Positions 1 through 7,709 of a stretch of 64,000 nt of DNA are shown one piece after another; the stretch's first letter is position 1; every line of letters starts with the position of its first letter. The notes beneath the pieces are model-generated. The model did no database searches, was not told the DNA's origin, and saw nothing but the letters and a program-made list of their open reading frames with translations. Source of the stretch: Saccharopolyspora gregorii (GTDB lineage Bacteria > Actinomycetota > Actinomycetes > Mycobacteriales > Pseudonocardiaceae). The DNA is taken from contig NZ_CP059556.1 of assembly GCF_024734405.1 (NCBI RefSeq), forward strand, positions 2,852,001 through 2,916,000, given 5' to 3'. The position numbers and the translations under genes were made by a program.

Positions 1-659
1 CGGTCGGGCTGCGCCGGGACGCGCTCGGCTGGCGCGTGCCCGTGCGCGGGCGCGGCGGTGAGGACGTGCTCAACGCCGACTCCGTGGTCGTGGCCGTGCC
101 GCACCAGCACGCCACCGCGCTGCTGACCGGGCTGCCGCTGCCCGCGGTGCCGCGCTGGTCCGGGCTCTCGGCGGCGCCCATCGTCAACGTGCACGTGCAC
201 TACGACCGGGCGGTGCTGGCCGAGCCGATGGCCGCGGTGCTCGACTCGCCGGTGCAGTGGCTGTTCGACCGGACCGCGATCGCGGGCGCGCGGCACGGCC
301 AGTACCTGGCCCTCTCATTGTCCGCCGCGCAGGACCTGCTCGACCGGCGCACCGACGAGCTGCGCGAGCTGTTCCTGCCCGCCCTGCGGGATCTGCTGCC
401 CGCGGCCCGGCAGGCCCGCGTCGACGACTTCTTCGTCACCCGCGAACCGCGCGCGACCTTCGACCAGGCCCCCGGCACGCGGGCGATGCGTCCCGCGGCG
501 GACACCGGGCTCACCGGGCTGGTGCTCGCAGGCGCGTGGACCGCCACCGGCTGGCCCGACACCCTCGAAGGCGCTGTGCGCAGCGGAGAACGGGCCGCGC
601 GCGTCGTGCGAGCGGCCACCGGCGACGCCCGGCAGGCGGGCGTGGAGGTGTCCCGATGA
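1..659 (+). CDS. hpnE: Squalene-associated FAD-dependent desaturase, C-terminal part
   Basis: The frame is open from base 3 into the window edge, so the 5' end lies outside; about 218 codons remain. Visible parts fit the C-terminal half of the HpnE/phytoene-desaturase-like amine-oxidase family: a stretch ending in VVVAVPHQHA, and a terminal FAD-binding segment (LVLAGAWTATGWPDTLEGAV) typical of these flavoproteins. HpnE works with HpnC and HpnD to make squalene from farnesyl diphosphate. The stop overlaps the ATG of the next gene (ATGA), which places it in the hopanoid operon. The N-terminal dinucleotide-binding motif cannot be seen, so the call rests on the C-terminal motif and context. Confidence 0.82.
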   Translation, partial: VGLRRDALGWRVPVRGRGGEDVLNADSVVVAVPHQHATALLTGLPLPAVPRWSGLSAAPIVNVHVHYDRAVLAEPMAAVLDSPVQWLFDRTAIAGARHGQYLALSLSAAQDLLDRRTDELRELFLPALRDLLPAARQARVDDFFVTREPRATFDQAPGTRAMRPAADTGLTGLVLAGAWTATGWPDTLEGAVRSGERAARVVRAATGDARQAGVEVSR

Positions 660-1669
660 CCATTGCCGTCCCCAGCGCGCTGACCACCTCGCGACGGCAG
701 GTGGAGCCCGCACTCCGGGCCGCGGTCGGCGAGCTCGACGAGCACACCCGGCTGGTCTGCGAGTACCACTTCGGCTGGGTGCACGCCGACGGCAGCCCCG
801 ACGGGCGCACCGGCAAGGCGCTGCGGCCCGCGCTGGTGCTGCTCGCCGCTGCCGCCGCCGTCGACGACGCCCCCGCGCCGTTCCGGGAAGCGGCCGCGGT
901 GGAACTGGTGCACAACTTCTCGCTGCTGCACGACGACCTGATGGACGACGACACCTCCCGGCGGCACCGGCCCACCGCGTGGACGGTGTTCGGCAGGCCC
1001 GCCGCGCTGCTGGCCGGGGACGCGCTGCTCGCGCTCGGCACCAGCGTGCTCGTCGACCCGCCCGCCCCGCACGCCGCCGACGCGGTGCGGATGCTCGGCT
1101 CGGCGACCGGGCGGCTCATCGTCGGGCAGGCCGCCGACCTCGACTTCGAGCGGCGGCACGACGTGGGGCTCGGCGAGTGCCTGCGGATGGTCGAGGGCAA
1201 GACCGCGGCGCTGCTCGGGTGCGCCTGCGGGCTCGGCGCGCTGGCCGCGGGCGCGGATCCGGCCGTCGTGTCGCGGCTGCGGACCTTCGGCGAGGAGCTG
1301 GGGATGGCCTTCCAGCTCGTCGACGACCTGCTCGGCCTGTGGGGAGACCCGGCGACCACCGGGAAACCGGTGCTCTCCGACGTGCGGGCGCGGAAGAAGA
1401 CGGCGCCCGTCGTGCACGCCCTCACCTCCGGGACCGCGGCGGGAGAGCGGCTGCACCGGCTCTACCAGGACCCCGAGCAGCTCGTCGGCGACCGCGCCGA
1501 ACTCGCCGCCGACCTGGTGCGCCAGGCCGGTTCGAAGGAGTGGGCCGAGAACGAATGCGAACGCAGGCTGACCGCCGCGCTCGCGCAACTGCCCACCGGC
1601 GGCCGGACCGGCCCCGCGGTGGACGCCCTGACCGAACTCGCGGAATTCATCGTGCGGAGGCAATGGTGA
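656..1669 (+). CDS. Polyprenyl (trans-isoprenyl) diphosphate synthase
   Basis: 337 residues, the normal size for a trans-prenyltransferase. Both aspartate-rich motifs are present: DDLMD beginning at Asp93 and DDLLGLWGD beginning near Asp223. They bind Mg-diphosphate and condense isopentenyl diphosphate with allylic substrates. The start at 656 overlaps the hpnE stop; an in-frame upstream extension from 257 merely shadows hpnE. Its own stop overlaps the cyclase start. By position it most likely supplies farnesyl (or geranylgeranyl) diphosphate to the squalene/hopene branch; chain length cannot be decided by eye. Confidence 0.88.
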   Translation: MTIAVPSALTTSRRQVEPALRAAVGELDEHTRLVCEYHFGWVHADGSPDGRTGKALRPALVLLAAAAAVDDAPAPFREAAAVELVHNFSLLHDDLMDDDTSRRHRPTAWTVFGRPAALLAGDALLALGTSVLVDPPAPHAADAVRMLGSATGRLIVGQAADLDFERRHDVGLGECLRMVEGKTAALLGCACGLGALAAGADPAVVSRLRTFGEELGMAFQLVDDLLGLWGDPATTGKPVLSDVRARKKTAPVVHALTSGTAAGERLHRLYQDPEQLVGDRAELAADLVRQAGSKEWAENECERRLTAALAQLPTGGRTGPAVDALTELAEFIVRRQW

Positions 1670-3600
1670 CCGAACAGCTGACCCGATCCGGGACCGAGGA
1701 GCAGACCCTGCCGGACCTGCCGCTGGGCAGCGGTGTCCGCGCGCACGCGGCGCTGCTGTCGGCCCAGGAGCACCTGCTGTCCCTGCAGGACACCGACGGC
1801 TGGTGGAAGGGGGAGTTGCAGACCAACGTCACCATGGACGCCGAAGACCTGCTGATGCGCCAGTTCCTCGGCATCCGCACCCCCGCCGAGACCGAGCGCG
1901 GCGCGCGCTGGATCCGCTCCCAGCAGCGGGAGGACGGCACCTGGGCGACCTACTTCGGCGGCCCCGGGGACCTGTCCACCACCGTCGAGGCCTACACCGC
2001 GCTCAAGCTCGCGGGCGACGACCCCGAGGCCGAGCACATGGCGGCGGCCCGCTCCTGGATCCTCGCCCGCGGCGGCATCGAGGAGACCCGGGTGTTCACC
2101 CGGATCTGGCTGGCGCTGTTCGGGGAGTGGTCCTGGGACGAGCTGCCCGCGATGCCGCCGGAAGTGGTGCTGCTGGGCAAGTCGGTGCCGCTGAACCTGG
2201 CGGACTGGGCGTGCTGGGCCCGGCAGACCGTGGTGCCGCTGACCGTCGTGTGCACGCTGCGGCCGAGCCGCGACCTGGGCGTGGGCGTCGGAGAACTGCG
2301 CACCGGACGGGTCCCGCAGCGCTCCACCGGCGCGTGGGACCGGGCGTTCCACGCGCTCGACGCGGTCCTGCACCGCTACCAGCGCCGTCCGCTGCGGTCG
2401 CTGCGGGAACTGGCGATGCGCCGGGCCGCGGAGTGGATCATCGCGCGGCAGGAGGCCGACGGGTCCTGGGGCGGCATCCAGCCGCCGTGGGTGTACTCGC
2501 TGCTGGCGCTGCACCTGCTCGGCTACCCGCTGGAGCACCCCGTGTTGCGGGAGGGCATCGCCGGGCTCGACGGGTTCACCGTCCACGAGCAGACGGCGGA
2601 CGGGCCGGTGCGCAGGCTGGAGGCGTGCCAGTCGCCGGTGTGGGACACCGTGCTGACCGTGCAGGCGCTGCGCGACTCCGGGCTGCCCGCCGACCACCCG
2701 GCGCTGCGCTGCGCTGCGGACTACCTGCTCGACGAGGAGGTGCGGGTGACCGGTGACTGGGCGGTGCGCAGGCCGAACCTGGCGCCCGGCGGGTGGGCCT
2801 TCGAGTTCGAGAACGACGGGTACCCCGACACCGACGACACCGCCGTCGCGCTGCTGGCGCTCAACCGGATCCAGCACACGAAGCCGGCCGAGGTCCGCCG
2901 CGCCATCGACCGCGGGGTGCACTGGCTGCGCGGCATGCAGTCCCGCGACGGCGGCTGGGGCGCGTTCGACGCGGACAACACCCGCAAGCTCGTCACCCGG
3001 CTCCCGTTCTGCGACTTCGGCGAGGTCATCGACCCGCCGTCGGCGGACGTCACCGCCCACGTGGTGGAGGCGCTGTCCGCGGTCGGGCACCGCGACGACC
3101 CGGCGGTGCGCGCCGGGGTCCGCTGGCTGCTGGAGAACCAGGAGTCCGGCGGTTCCTGGTTCGGCCGCTGGGGCGCCAACCACGTCTACGGCACCGGAGC
3201 GGTGGTGCCCGCGCTGGTCGAGGCCGGGGTGCCCGCGAACCACCCGTCGCTGCGGCGTGCGGCGCGCTGGCTGGAGCAGCACCAGAACGCCGACGGCGGC
3301 TGGGGCGAGGACATGCGCTCCTACACCGACGAGCGCTGGATCGGCGTCGGCACCTCCACCGCCTCGCAGACCGGGTGGGCGCTGATGGCGCTGCTCGCGC
3401 TGGGCAGGCACACCACCGAGGCGGTGCGCAACGGGGTCGAGCACCTGGCGGCCACCCAGCGCGCGGACGGAACCTGGGACGAGCCGCACTACACCGGCAC
3501 CGGGTTCCCCGGCGACTTCTCGATCAACTACCACCTGTACCGGCTGATCTTCCCGCTCACCGCGCTCGGCCGGTACGAGCGCGCGGTCGCCGAGCGGTGA
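1663..3600 (+). CDS. shc: Squalene-hopene cyclase
   Basis: 645 residues, full length for the family. The catalytic acid motif DTDDTA begins at Asp389 (Asp391 is the expected proton donor). Repeated QW motifs are visible (for example QEADGSWGG, QSRDGGWGAF, QNADGGWGED), and the C-terminal segment contains GDFSINYHLYRL as in bacterial hopene cyclases. The enzyme converts squalene to hopene/hopanol at the membrane. I chose the ATG at 1663, which overlaps the stop of the prenyl synthase; the longer in-frame reading from 979 shadows the upstream gene. hpnG follows after 13 bp. Confidence 0.95.
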   Translation: MVTEQLTRSGTEEQTLPDLPLGSGVRAHAALLSAQEHLLSLQDTDGWWKGELQTNVTMDAEDLLMRQFLGIRTPAETERGARWIRSQQREDGTWATYFGGPGDLSTTVEAYTALKLAGDDPEAEHMAAARSWILARGGIEETRVFTRIWLALFGEWSWDELPAMPPEVVLLGKSVPLNLADWACWARQTVVPLTVVCTLRPSRDLGVGVGELRTGRVPQRSTGAWDRAFHALDAVLHRYQRRPLRSLRELAMRRAAEWIIARQEADGSWGGIQPPWVYSLLALHLLGYPLEHPVLREGIAGLDGFTVHEQTADGPVRRLEACQSPVWDTVLTVQALRDSGLPADHPALRCAADYLLDEEVRVTGDWAVRRPNLAPGGWAFEFENDGYPDTDDTAVALLALNRIQHTKPAEVRRAIDRGVHWLRGMQSRDGGWGAFDADNTRKLVTRLPFCDFGEVIDPPSADVTAHVVEALSAVGHRDDPAVRAGVRWLLENQESGGSWFGRWGANHVYGTGAVVPALVEAGVPANHPSLRRAARWLEQHQNADGGWGEDMRSYTDERWIGVGTSTASQTGWALMALLALGRHTTEAVRNGVEHLAATQRADGTWDEPHYTGTGFPGDFSINYHLYRLIFPLTALGRYERAVAER

Positions 3601-3613
3601 TCGGGGCGCGGCG

Positions 3614-4255
3614 GTGAGCGCGGCGGCGCGACGGCGGACCGGTGGTGCAGCCACCGGTTCCCGGGTGCTGCTGTGCGCGCCGCTGCGCTGCGAGGCGGTC
3701 GCGCTGCGCGGCGCGACCGGTTCACCGGTGCTGCGCACCGGGCTCGGGCCGTGGCGCAGCGCGCGCCGTGTCGCCGGGGTTCCGCTCGGTCCCGAGGACG
3801 CGCCGGTCCTGCTCGGCCTGGGCGGGGGAGTGGGGGACACCGGTCCCGGCGCGGTCGTGGTCGCCGACGAGGTCCGCGACGAGGCGGGCAGCGTGCGGCT
3901 GCCCGGGGCGGCCGGGCTGGCCGAGCTCCTCCGCGGCGCCGGGTTCCCGGTGCTGGTCGGTCCCGTCGCCAGCACGGACCACCTTGTCGGCGGCGGCGAG
4001 CGCGCCGCGCTGGCCACCACGGGCGTGGTGGCGGTGGACATGGAATCGGCCGCGGTGGCGCGCTCGGCGGGGGACCGGTTGTGCGCCGTGGTGCGGGTCG
4101 TCGTCGACACCGCGCGGACCCCGCTGCTGCACCCGCGCACCGCCGACCGGGGGCTGCGCGCCCTGCTGCGGCTGCGGCGGCTCGCTCCCGCGGTGACCGC
4201 GTGGGCCGCCTCGTCGCGGCGATGTCGGCCCGCGGCGACCGACCACCCGCGGTGA
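3614..4255 (+). CDS. hpnG: Hopanoid-associated nucleosidase/phosphorylase (adenosylhopane cleavage)
   Basis: 213 residues from a GTG at 3614. The segment GVVAVDMESAAVA matches the purine-nucleoside-phosphorylase/MTA-nucleosidase fold (conserved Met-Glu-Ser that binds ribose), and LGLGGGVGDTGPG fits the phosphate/ribose loop region. HpnG removes adenine from adenosylhopane in bacteriohopanepolyol synthesis. Its position between shc and hpnH supports this over a generic nucleosidase. The N terminus (about 15 Arg/Ala-rich residues) is poorly conserved in appearance, so a slightly later start is possible. Confidence 0.82.
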   Translation: MSAAARRRTGGAATGSRVLLCAPLRCEAVALRGATGSPVLRTGLGPWRSARRVAGVPLGPEDAPVLLGLGGGVGDTGPGAVVVADEVRDEAGSVRLPGAAGLAELLRGAGFPVLVGPVASTDHLVGGGERAALATTGVVAVDMESAAVARSAGDRLCAVVRVVVDTARTPLLHPRTADRGLRALLRLRRLAPAVTAWAASSRRCRPAATDHPR

Positions 4256-4296
4256 CGACCCGCCGTCCCGACCCCACCCGAGCTGGAGGTACTGAC

Positions 4297-5298
4297 ATGG
4301 GAATTCCTCTGCGCCAAGCCGTCCGCGTCGGCTCCTACCTCGTGCGGCAGAAGCTCGCGCGACGCGAGAAGTTCGCCCTCACCCTGGAGCTCGAACCGCT
4401 GTTCGCCTGCAACCTGGCCTGCGCCGGCTGCGGCAAGATCCAGCACCCGGCCAGCGTGCTCAAGCAGCGGATGCCGGTGGACCGGGCGCTGGCCGCCGTC
4501 GAGGAGTGCGGCGCCCCGGTCGTGTCCATCGCCGGTGGCGAACCGCTGATGCACCCCGAGATCGAGGTGATGGTCGCCGAGCTGGTGCGGCGCAAGAAGT
4601 TCGTCTACCTGTGCACGAACGCGCTGCTGATGCCCCGCAAGATCGATAAGTTCACGCCGTCGCCGTACTTCTCCTGGGCGGTGCACATCGACGGGCTGCA
4701 GGAGCGCCACGACGCCTCGGTGTGCAAGCAGGGCGTGTTCGATCAGGCGGTGGAGAACGTGCGCGAGGCGCAGCGCCGCGGCTTCCGGGTCACCACCAAC
4801 AGCACGTTCTTCAGCACCGACACGCCCGCGTCGGTGATCGAGGTGCTCGACTACCTCAACGACGAGCTCCAGGTCGACCAGATGATGCTCTCGCCCGCCT
4901 ACGCCTACGACAAGGCGCCCGACCAGGAGCACTTCCTCGGCGTCACCGAGACCCGCGAGCTGTTCGCGAAGGTCTTCGCCGACGGCAGGCGCAAGAAGTG
5001 GCGGTTCAACCACTCGCCGCGGTTCCTGGACTTCCTGGAGGGCAAGGTCGACTTCGGTTGCACCGCGTGGGCGATCCCGTCCTTCTCGCTGCACGGCTGG
5101 CAGCGGCCCTGCTACCTGATGGGTGACGGGTACGCGCAGAGCTACCGGGAGCTGATCGACGAGACCGACTGGGAGTCCTACGGGCGCGGCCGGGATCCGC
5201 GGTGCGCCAACTGCATGGCTCATTGCGGTTATGAGCCCACCGCGGTACTGGCCACGATGGGTTCACTACGCGAATCGATTCGTGCCCTGAAGGGGTGA
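4297..5298 (+). CDS. hpnH: Radical SAM adenosylhopane synthase HpnH
   Basis: 333 residues. The radical-SAM CxxxCxxC motif is CNLACAGC with Cys38, Cys42 and Cys45 binding the 4Fe-4S cluster; IAGGEPLMHPEI follows as the GGE SAM-binding motif. The C-terminal part has a second cysteine set (CTAWAIPS, CYLMGDGY, CANCMAHCGYEP), as in the HpnH-associated DUF3463 region. HpnH joins 5'-deoxyadenosyl to hopene. A GGAGG lies 7 nt before the ATG. It is the last clear hopanoid gene of the operon; later tailoring genes (HpnO-like and others) are not seen in the window. Confidence 0.93.
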   Translation: MGIPLRQAVRVGSYLVRQKLARREKFALTLELEPLFACNLACAGCGKIQHPASVLKQRMPVDRALAAVEECGAPVVSIAGGEPLMHPEIEVMVAELVRRKKFVYLCTNALLMPRKIDKFTPSPYFSWAVHIDGLQERHDASVCKQGVFDQAVENVREAQRRGFRVTTNSTFFSTDTPASVIEVLDYLNDELQVDQMMLSPAYAYDKAPDQEHFLGVTETRELFAKVFADGRRKKWRFNHSPRFLDFLEGKVDFGCTAWAIPSFSLHGWQRPCYLMGDGYAQSYRELIDETDWESYGRGRDPRCANCMAHCGYEPTAVLATMGSLRESIRALKG

Positions 5299-5380
5299 GG
5301 GATACCACCCGAACCACTGTTGATCAGCAACGATGCGGTTACCCTTGTGGTCCCGCCCCCGACGACGGACACCGAAACGC

Positions 5381-6031
5381 ATGAAGCAGCCATCGCAGGT
5401 CGTGCACCTCGACGCGCTCCCATCGCACCTGTGGCACGCCGCCAAGCACCTGGGCGAAACGGTCGTCGCACCGCTGGTGCTGTTCTACGTCCTGTTCACC
5501 TTCACCGGTCTGACCGGTGGACTGATCGCCGCACTCGTGTGGGGCGTCGGCGCCGTCGCCGTCCGCCTCGTGCTCCGGCTGCGGGTGCCGCTGGTGCTGA
5601 TGCTGACCACCGGGGTGCTGGTGGTGCGGACCGTCGTCGGGTTCGCCACGAACAGCTCGTTCCTGTACTTCCTGGAACCGAGCCTGCAGAACTTCCTGGT
5701 GGCCGTGCTGTTCCTCGGGTCGCTGCTGTTCGAACGGACGCTCATCGCCAAGCTCGCCGACGACTTCTGCATCCTGCCGCCGTCGCTGATCGGCAACGCC
5801 CGGGTGCAGCGGTTCTTCCGGCGGGTGTCGCTGCTGTGGGCGCTGGTGTTCACGATCAACGGCTTCACCACGCTGTGGGCGCTCGCCCAGGCCACCATCG
5901 GGCACTTCCTGCTGGCCAGCACGGCAGGCTCGTTCAGCCTGGTCGCGGTGGCCGCGGTCGCCTCGATCTGGTGGCTGCGGCGCGAGCTGCGCGGTGAGGG
6001 GATCACGCTGCGCTTCGCCCGCGCGGCCTGA
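5381..6031 (+). CDS. VC0807-like integral membrane protein
   Basis: About 216 residues from the ATG at 5381 (an in-frame ATG at 5333 gives 16 more residues; neither start has a strong ribosome site). Around five to six hydrophobic helices are visible, with a segment NSSFLYFLEPSLQNFL resembling the VC0807 family of unknown function. It follows hpnH by about 80 bp on the same strand and ends just before a strong terminator hairpin, so it may be co-transcribed with the hopanoid genes. Its function is unknown. Confidence 0.7.
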   Translation: MKQPSQVVHLDALPSHLWHAAKHLGETVVAPLVLFYVLFTFTGLTGGLIAALVWGVGAVAVRLVLRLRVPLVLMLTTGVLVVRTVVGFATNSSFLYFLEPSLQNFLVAVLFLGSLLFERTLIAKLADDFCILPPSLIGNARVQRFFRRVSLLWALVFTINGFTTLWALAQATIGHFLLASTAGSFSLVAVAAVASIWWLRRELRGEGITLRFARAA

Positions 6032-6047
6032 GCAACCGCGGTCGCAC

Positions 6048-6082
6048 GGCCCACCGATCCGGTCCAGCCGGGTCGGTGGGCC
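6048..6082. terminator. Bidirectional intrinsic-type hairpin between convergent genes
   Basis: The arms 6048-6062 and 6068-6082 pair over 15 bp (one U-G wobble) around a 5-nt loop. It sits exactly between the end of the hopanoid-side operon and the end of the minus-strand SDR gene. There is no U-tract, which is usual in high-GC actinomycetes. Confidence 0.8.
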
Positions 6083-6099
6083 GCTCTCGTGAGCAGCCC

Positions 6100-6813
6100 T
6101 CAGCCGAAGCGGTGCGCGAGGCGGTGGAAGGTCGCGGGCAGCGCACCCTGCGCCCGGGCGGCGAGACCCAGCCAGCTCGGCACGAACACCTCCGCCGTGC
6201 CCTCCTCCAGCGCGCGCACCAGCACCCGCGCCACCCGCTCCGGCGGTACCGGCCGCGGGAAGCGGCGCTCCGGGGCACCCCGGCGGTCGAAGAAGCGGGT
6301 GGCGACCAAGCCCGGGAACACGGTGGTCACCGGCACGCCCTCGTGCGCCACGCTCGCCGCGAACGCCCGCAGCCCCGCCTTCGTCGCCGAGTACACCGCC
6401 TCCCCGCGCACCCCGGTCGCGGCGATCGACGAGACGAACCCCACCTGGCCGCCCCGAGCGACCAGCCCGGGCAGCGCCGCGCGCGTCAGCTGCAGCGGGG
6501 CCGTGAGGTTCAGCGCCACCAGCTCCGCCACCCGCGCCTCCGGCATCTCCGGCAGCGGACCCGCGCACCCGGCCCCGGCGTTGTTGATCAGCAGATCGGT
6601 GTCGGCGGCGACCTCGGCGACCCGGCGCACCGCATCCGGATCCGCCAGGTCCGCCACCAGCGCGCGCCCGCCGCTGCGCCGCGCCACCGCCGCCAGCCGC
6701 TCCCGGTTCCGGCCCACCAGCACCGGATCGCACCCGAGCGCCCCCAGCTCCAGCGCGAGCGCGGCGCCGATGCCGGAGGACGCGCCGGTGACCAGCGCGG
6801 AGCGCCACCTCAC
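6100..6813 (-). CDS. Short-chain dehydrogenase/reductase (SDR)
   Basis: 237 residues from a GTG at 6813. Classical SDR features: cofactor motif TGASSGIG near residue 9, LINNAGAG, and the catalytic YSATK preceded by SSIAATG. The start is fixed by a GTGA overlap with the stop of the upstream transporter gene; the longer frame from 7077 shadows that gene. The C-terminal part carries the SWLGLAARAQG type of tail seen in membrane-associated acyl-lipid SDRs. The substrate is unknown; its coupling to a glycosyltransferase/acyltransferase fusion suggests lipid metabolism. Confidence 0.85.
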   Translation of the reverse strand: MRWRSALVTGASSGIGAALALELGALGCDPVLVGRNRERLAAVARRSGGRALVADLADPDAVRRVAEVAADTDLLINNAGAGCAGPLPEMPEARVAELVALNLTAPLQLTRAALPGLVARGGQVGFVSSIAATGVRGEAVYSATKAGLRAFAASVAHEGVPVTTVFPGLVATRFFDRRGAPERRFPRPVPPERVARVLVRALEEGTAEVFVPSWLGLAARAQGALPATFHRLAHRFG

Positions 6814-7709
6814 CCGGCACCTTCCTCGATGGCCCGCCGCAGGTGCTCGCCGCGGTGCGTGAGCACCCAGATGCCCGCCATCAGCACCAGACCCGCCAGC
6901 ACCTGCCCGGCCACCGCGCCCGGCGCCGTCTCCACGCGCTCGCCGAGCCAGCTCACCCCGATCGCCATCCCCACCAGCGGATCCGCCGCGGTGATCACCG
7001 CGAGCGCCGGGGAGATGAACCGGCCCTGCTGGAACGTGTTCTGGCTCAGCAGGAACCCCACCGGCCCCAGCGCGCACACCACGTACAGCGTCGGATGCGT
7101 GAACGGTTCGGCGATGCCGCCGTGCCGCAGCTGCTCGGCCACCACCTTGATCAGTCCGGCGGTGACGCCGTAGAGCACGCCCGTCGCCAGCGCCAGCGCC
7201 AGCACCCGCACCTCACCGGGGAAGCGGTTCGCGGTGAGCACGCAGGCCAGCACCACCAAGGCCAGCGCCACCGCCAGTGGCCGCACGTCCGTCGCCCCCG
7301 TGAACCCCGTCCCCTCGCCGACGGGCCGCGCCAGCAGCAGGAACGCGGCGAGCCCCGCCATCACCGCCAGCGCGCCCAGCACCAGCACCCGGTCCAGCCT
7401 GCGGTGCGCCATCCCCGCCGCGAACACCGCGCCGAACAGCACCGAGGTCACCAGCAGCGGCTGCACCAGCACCAGCGGTCCGAACGCCAGAGCCACCATC
7501 TGCAGCGACAGCCCGGCCAGCACCGTCCCGATGCTGAGCAGCCAGACCGGCTTGCGCACCAGGTCCCACAGCAGCCGCGGGTCGAGCGTGCGGCTGGTGG
7601 GCACCTGCTTGGTGGCGCGCTGCTGCACCGCGCTGGCCAGCCCGAACCCGGCCGCGCCGAGGACGGCGGCCGGTACCGCGATCCCCAGCATCGTGCCCGT
7701 GGAACTCAC
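6810..7709 (-). CDS. DMT (EamA/NIPA-like) multi-helix transporter
   Basis: 299 residues with about nine to ten hydrophobic helices, starting at a GTG (7709) that overlaps the stop of the upstream fusion gene. The repeats of small residues and the segment SQNTFQQGRFISPALAVITA resemble actinobacterial DMT-superfamily proteins. Both ends overlap neighbours by 4 bp, so the three genes 10081-6100 are one translationally coupled operon. The transported molecule is unknown; export or flipping of the lipid made by the fusion enzyme is a reasonable but untested guess. Confidence 0.75.
   Translation of the reverse strand: MSSTGTMLGIAVPAAVLGAAGFGLASAVQQRATKQVPTSRTLDPRLLWDLVRKPVWLLSIGTVLAGLSLQMVALAFGPLVLVQPLLVTSVLFGAVFAAGMAHRRLDRVLVLGALAVMAGLAAFLLLARPVGEGTGFTGATDVRPLAVALALVVLACVLTANRFPGEVRVLALALATGVLYGVTAGLIKVVAEQLRHGGIAEPFTHPTLYVVCALGPVGFLLSQNTFQQGRFISPALAVITAADPLVGMAIGVSWLGERVETAPGAVAGQVLAGLVLMAGIWVLTHRGEHLRRAIEEGAG

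Noticed and set aside
1462-5223. Very long minus-strand open frame antisense to the hopanoid operon
   Set aside because: High GC makes long antisense frames common; it has no start site, domain or codon logic, and the plus strand is filled with well-recognised enzymes.
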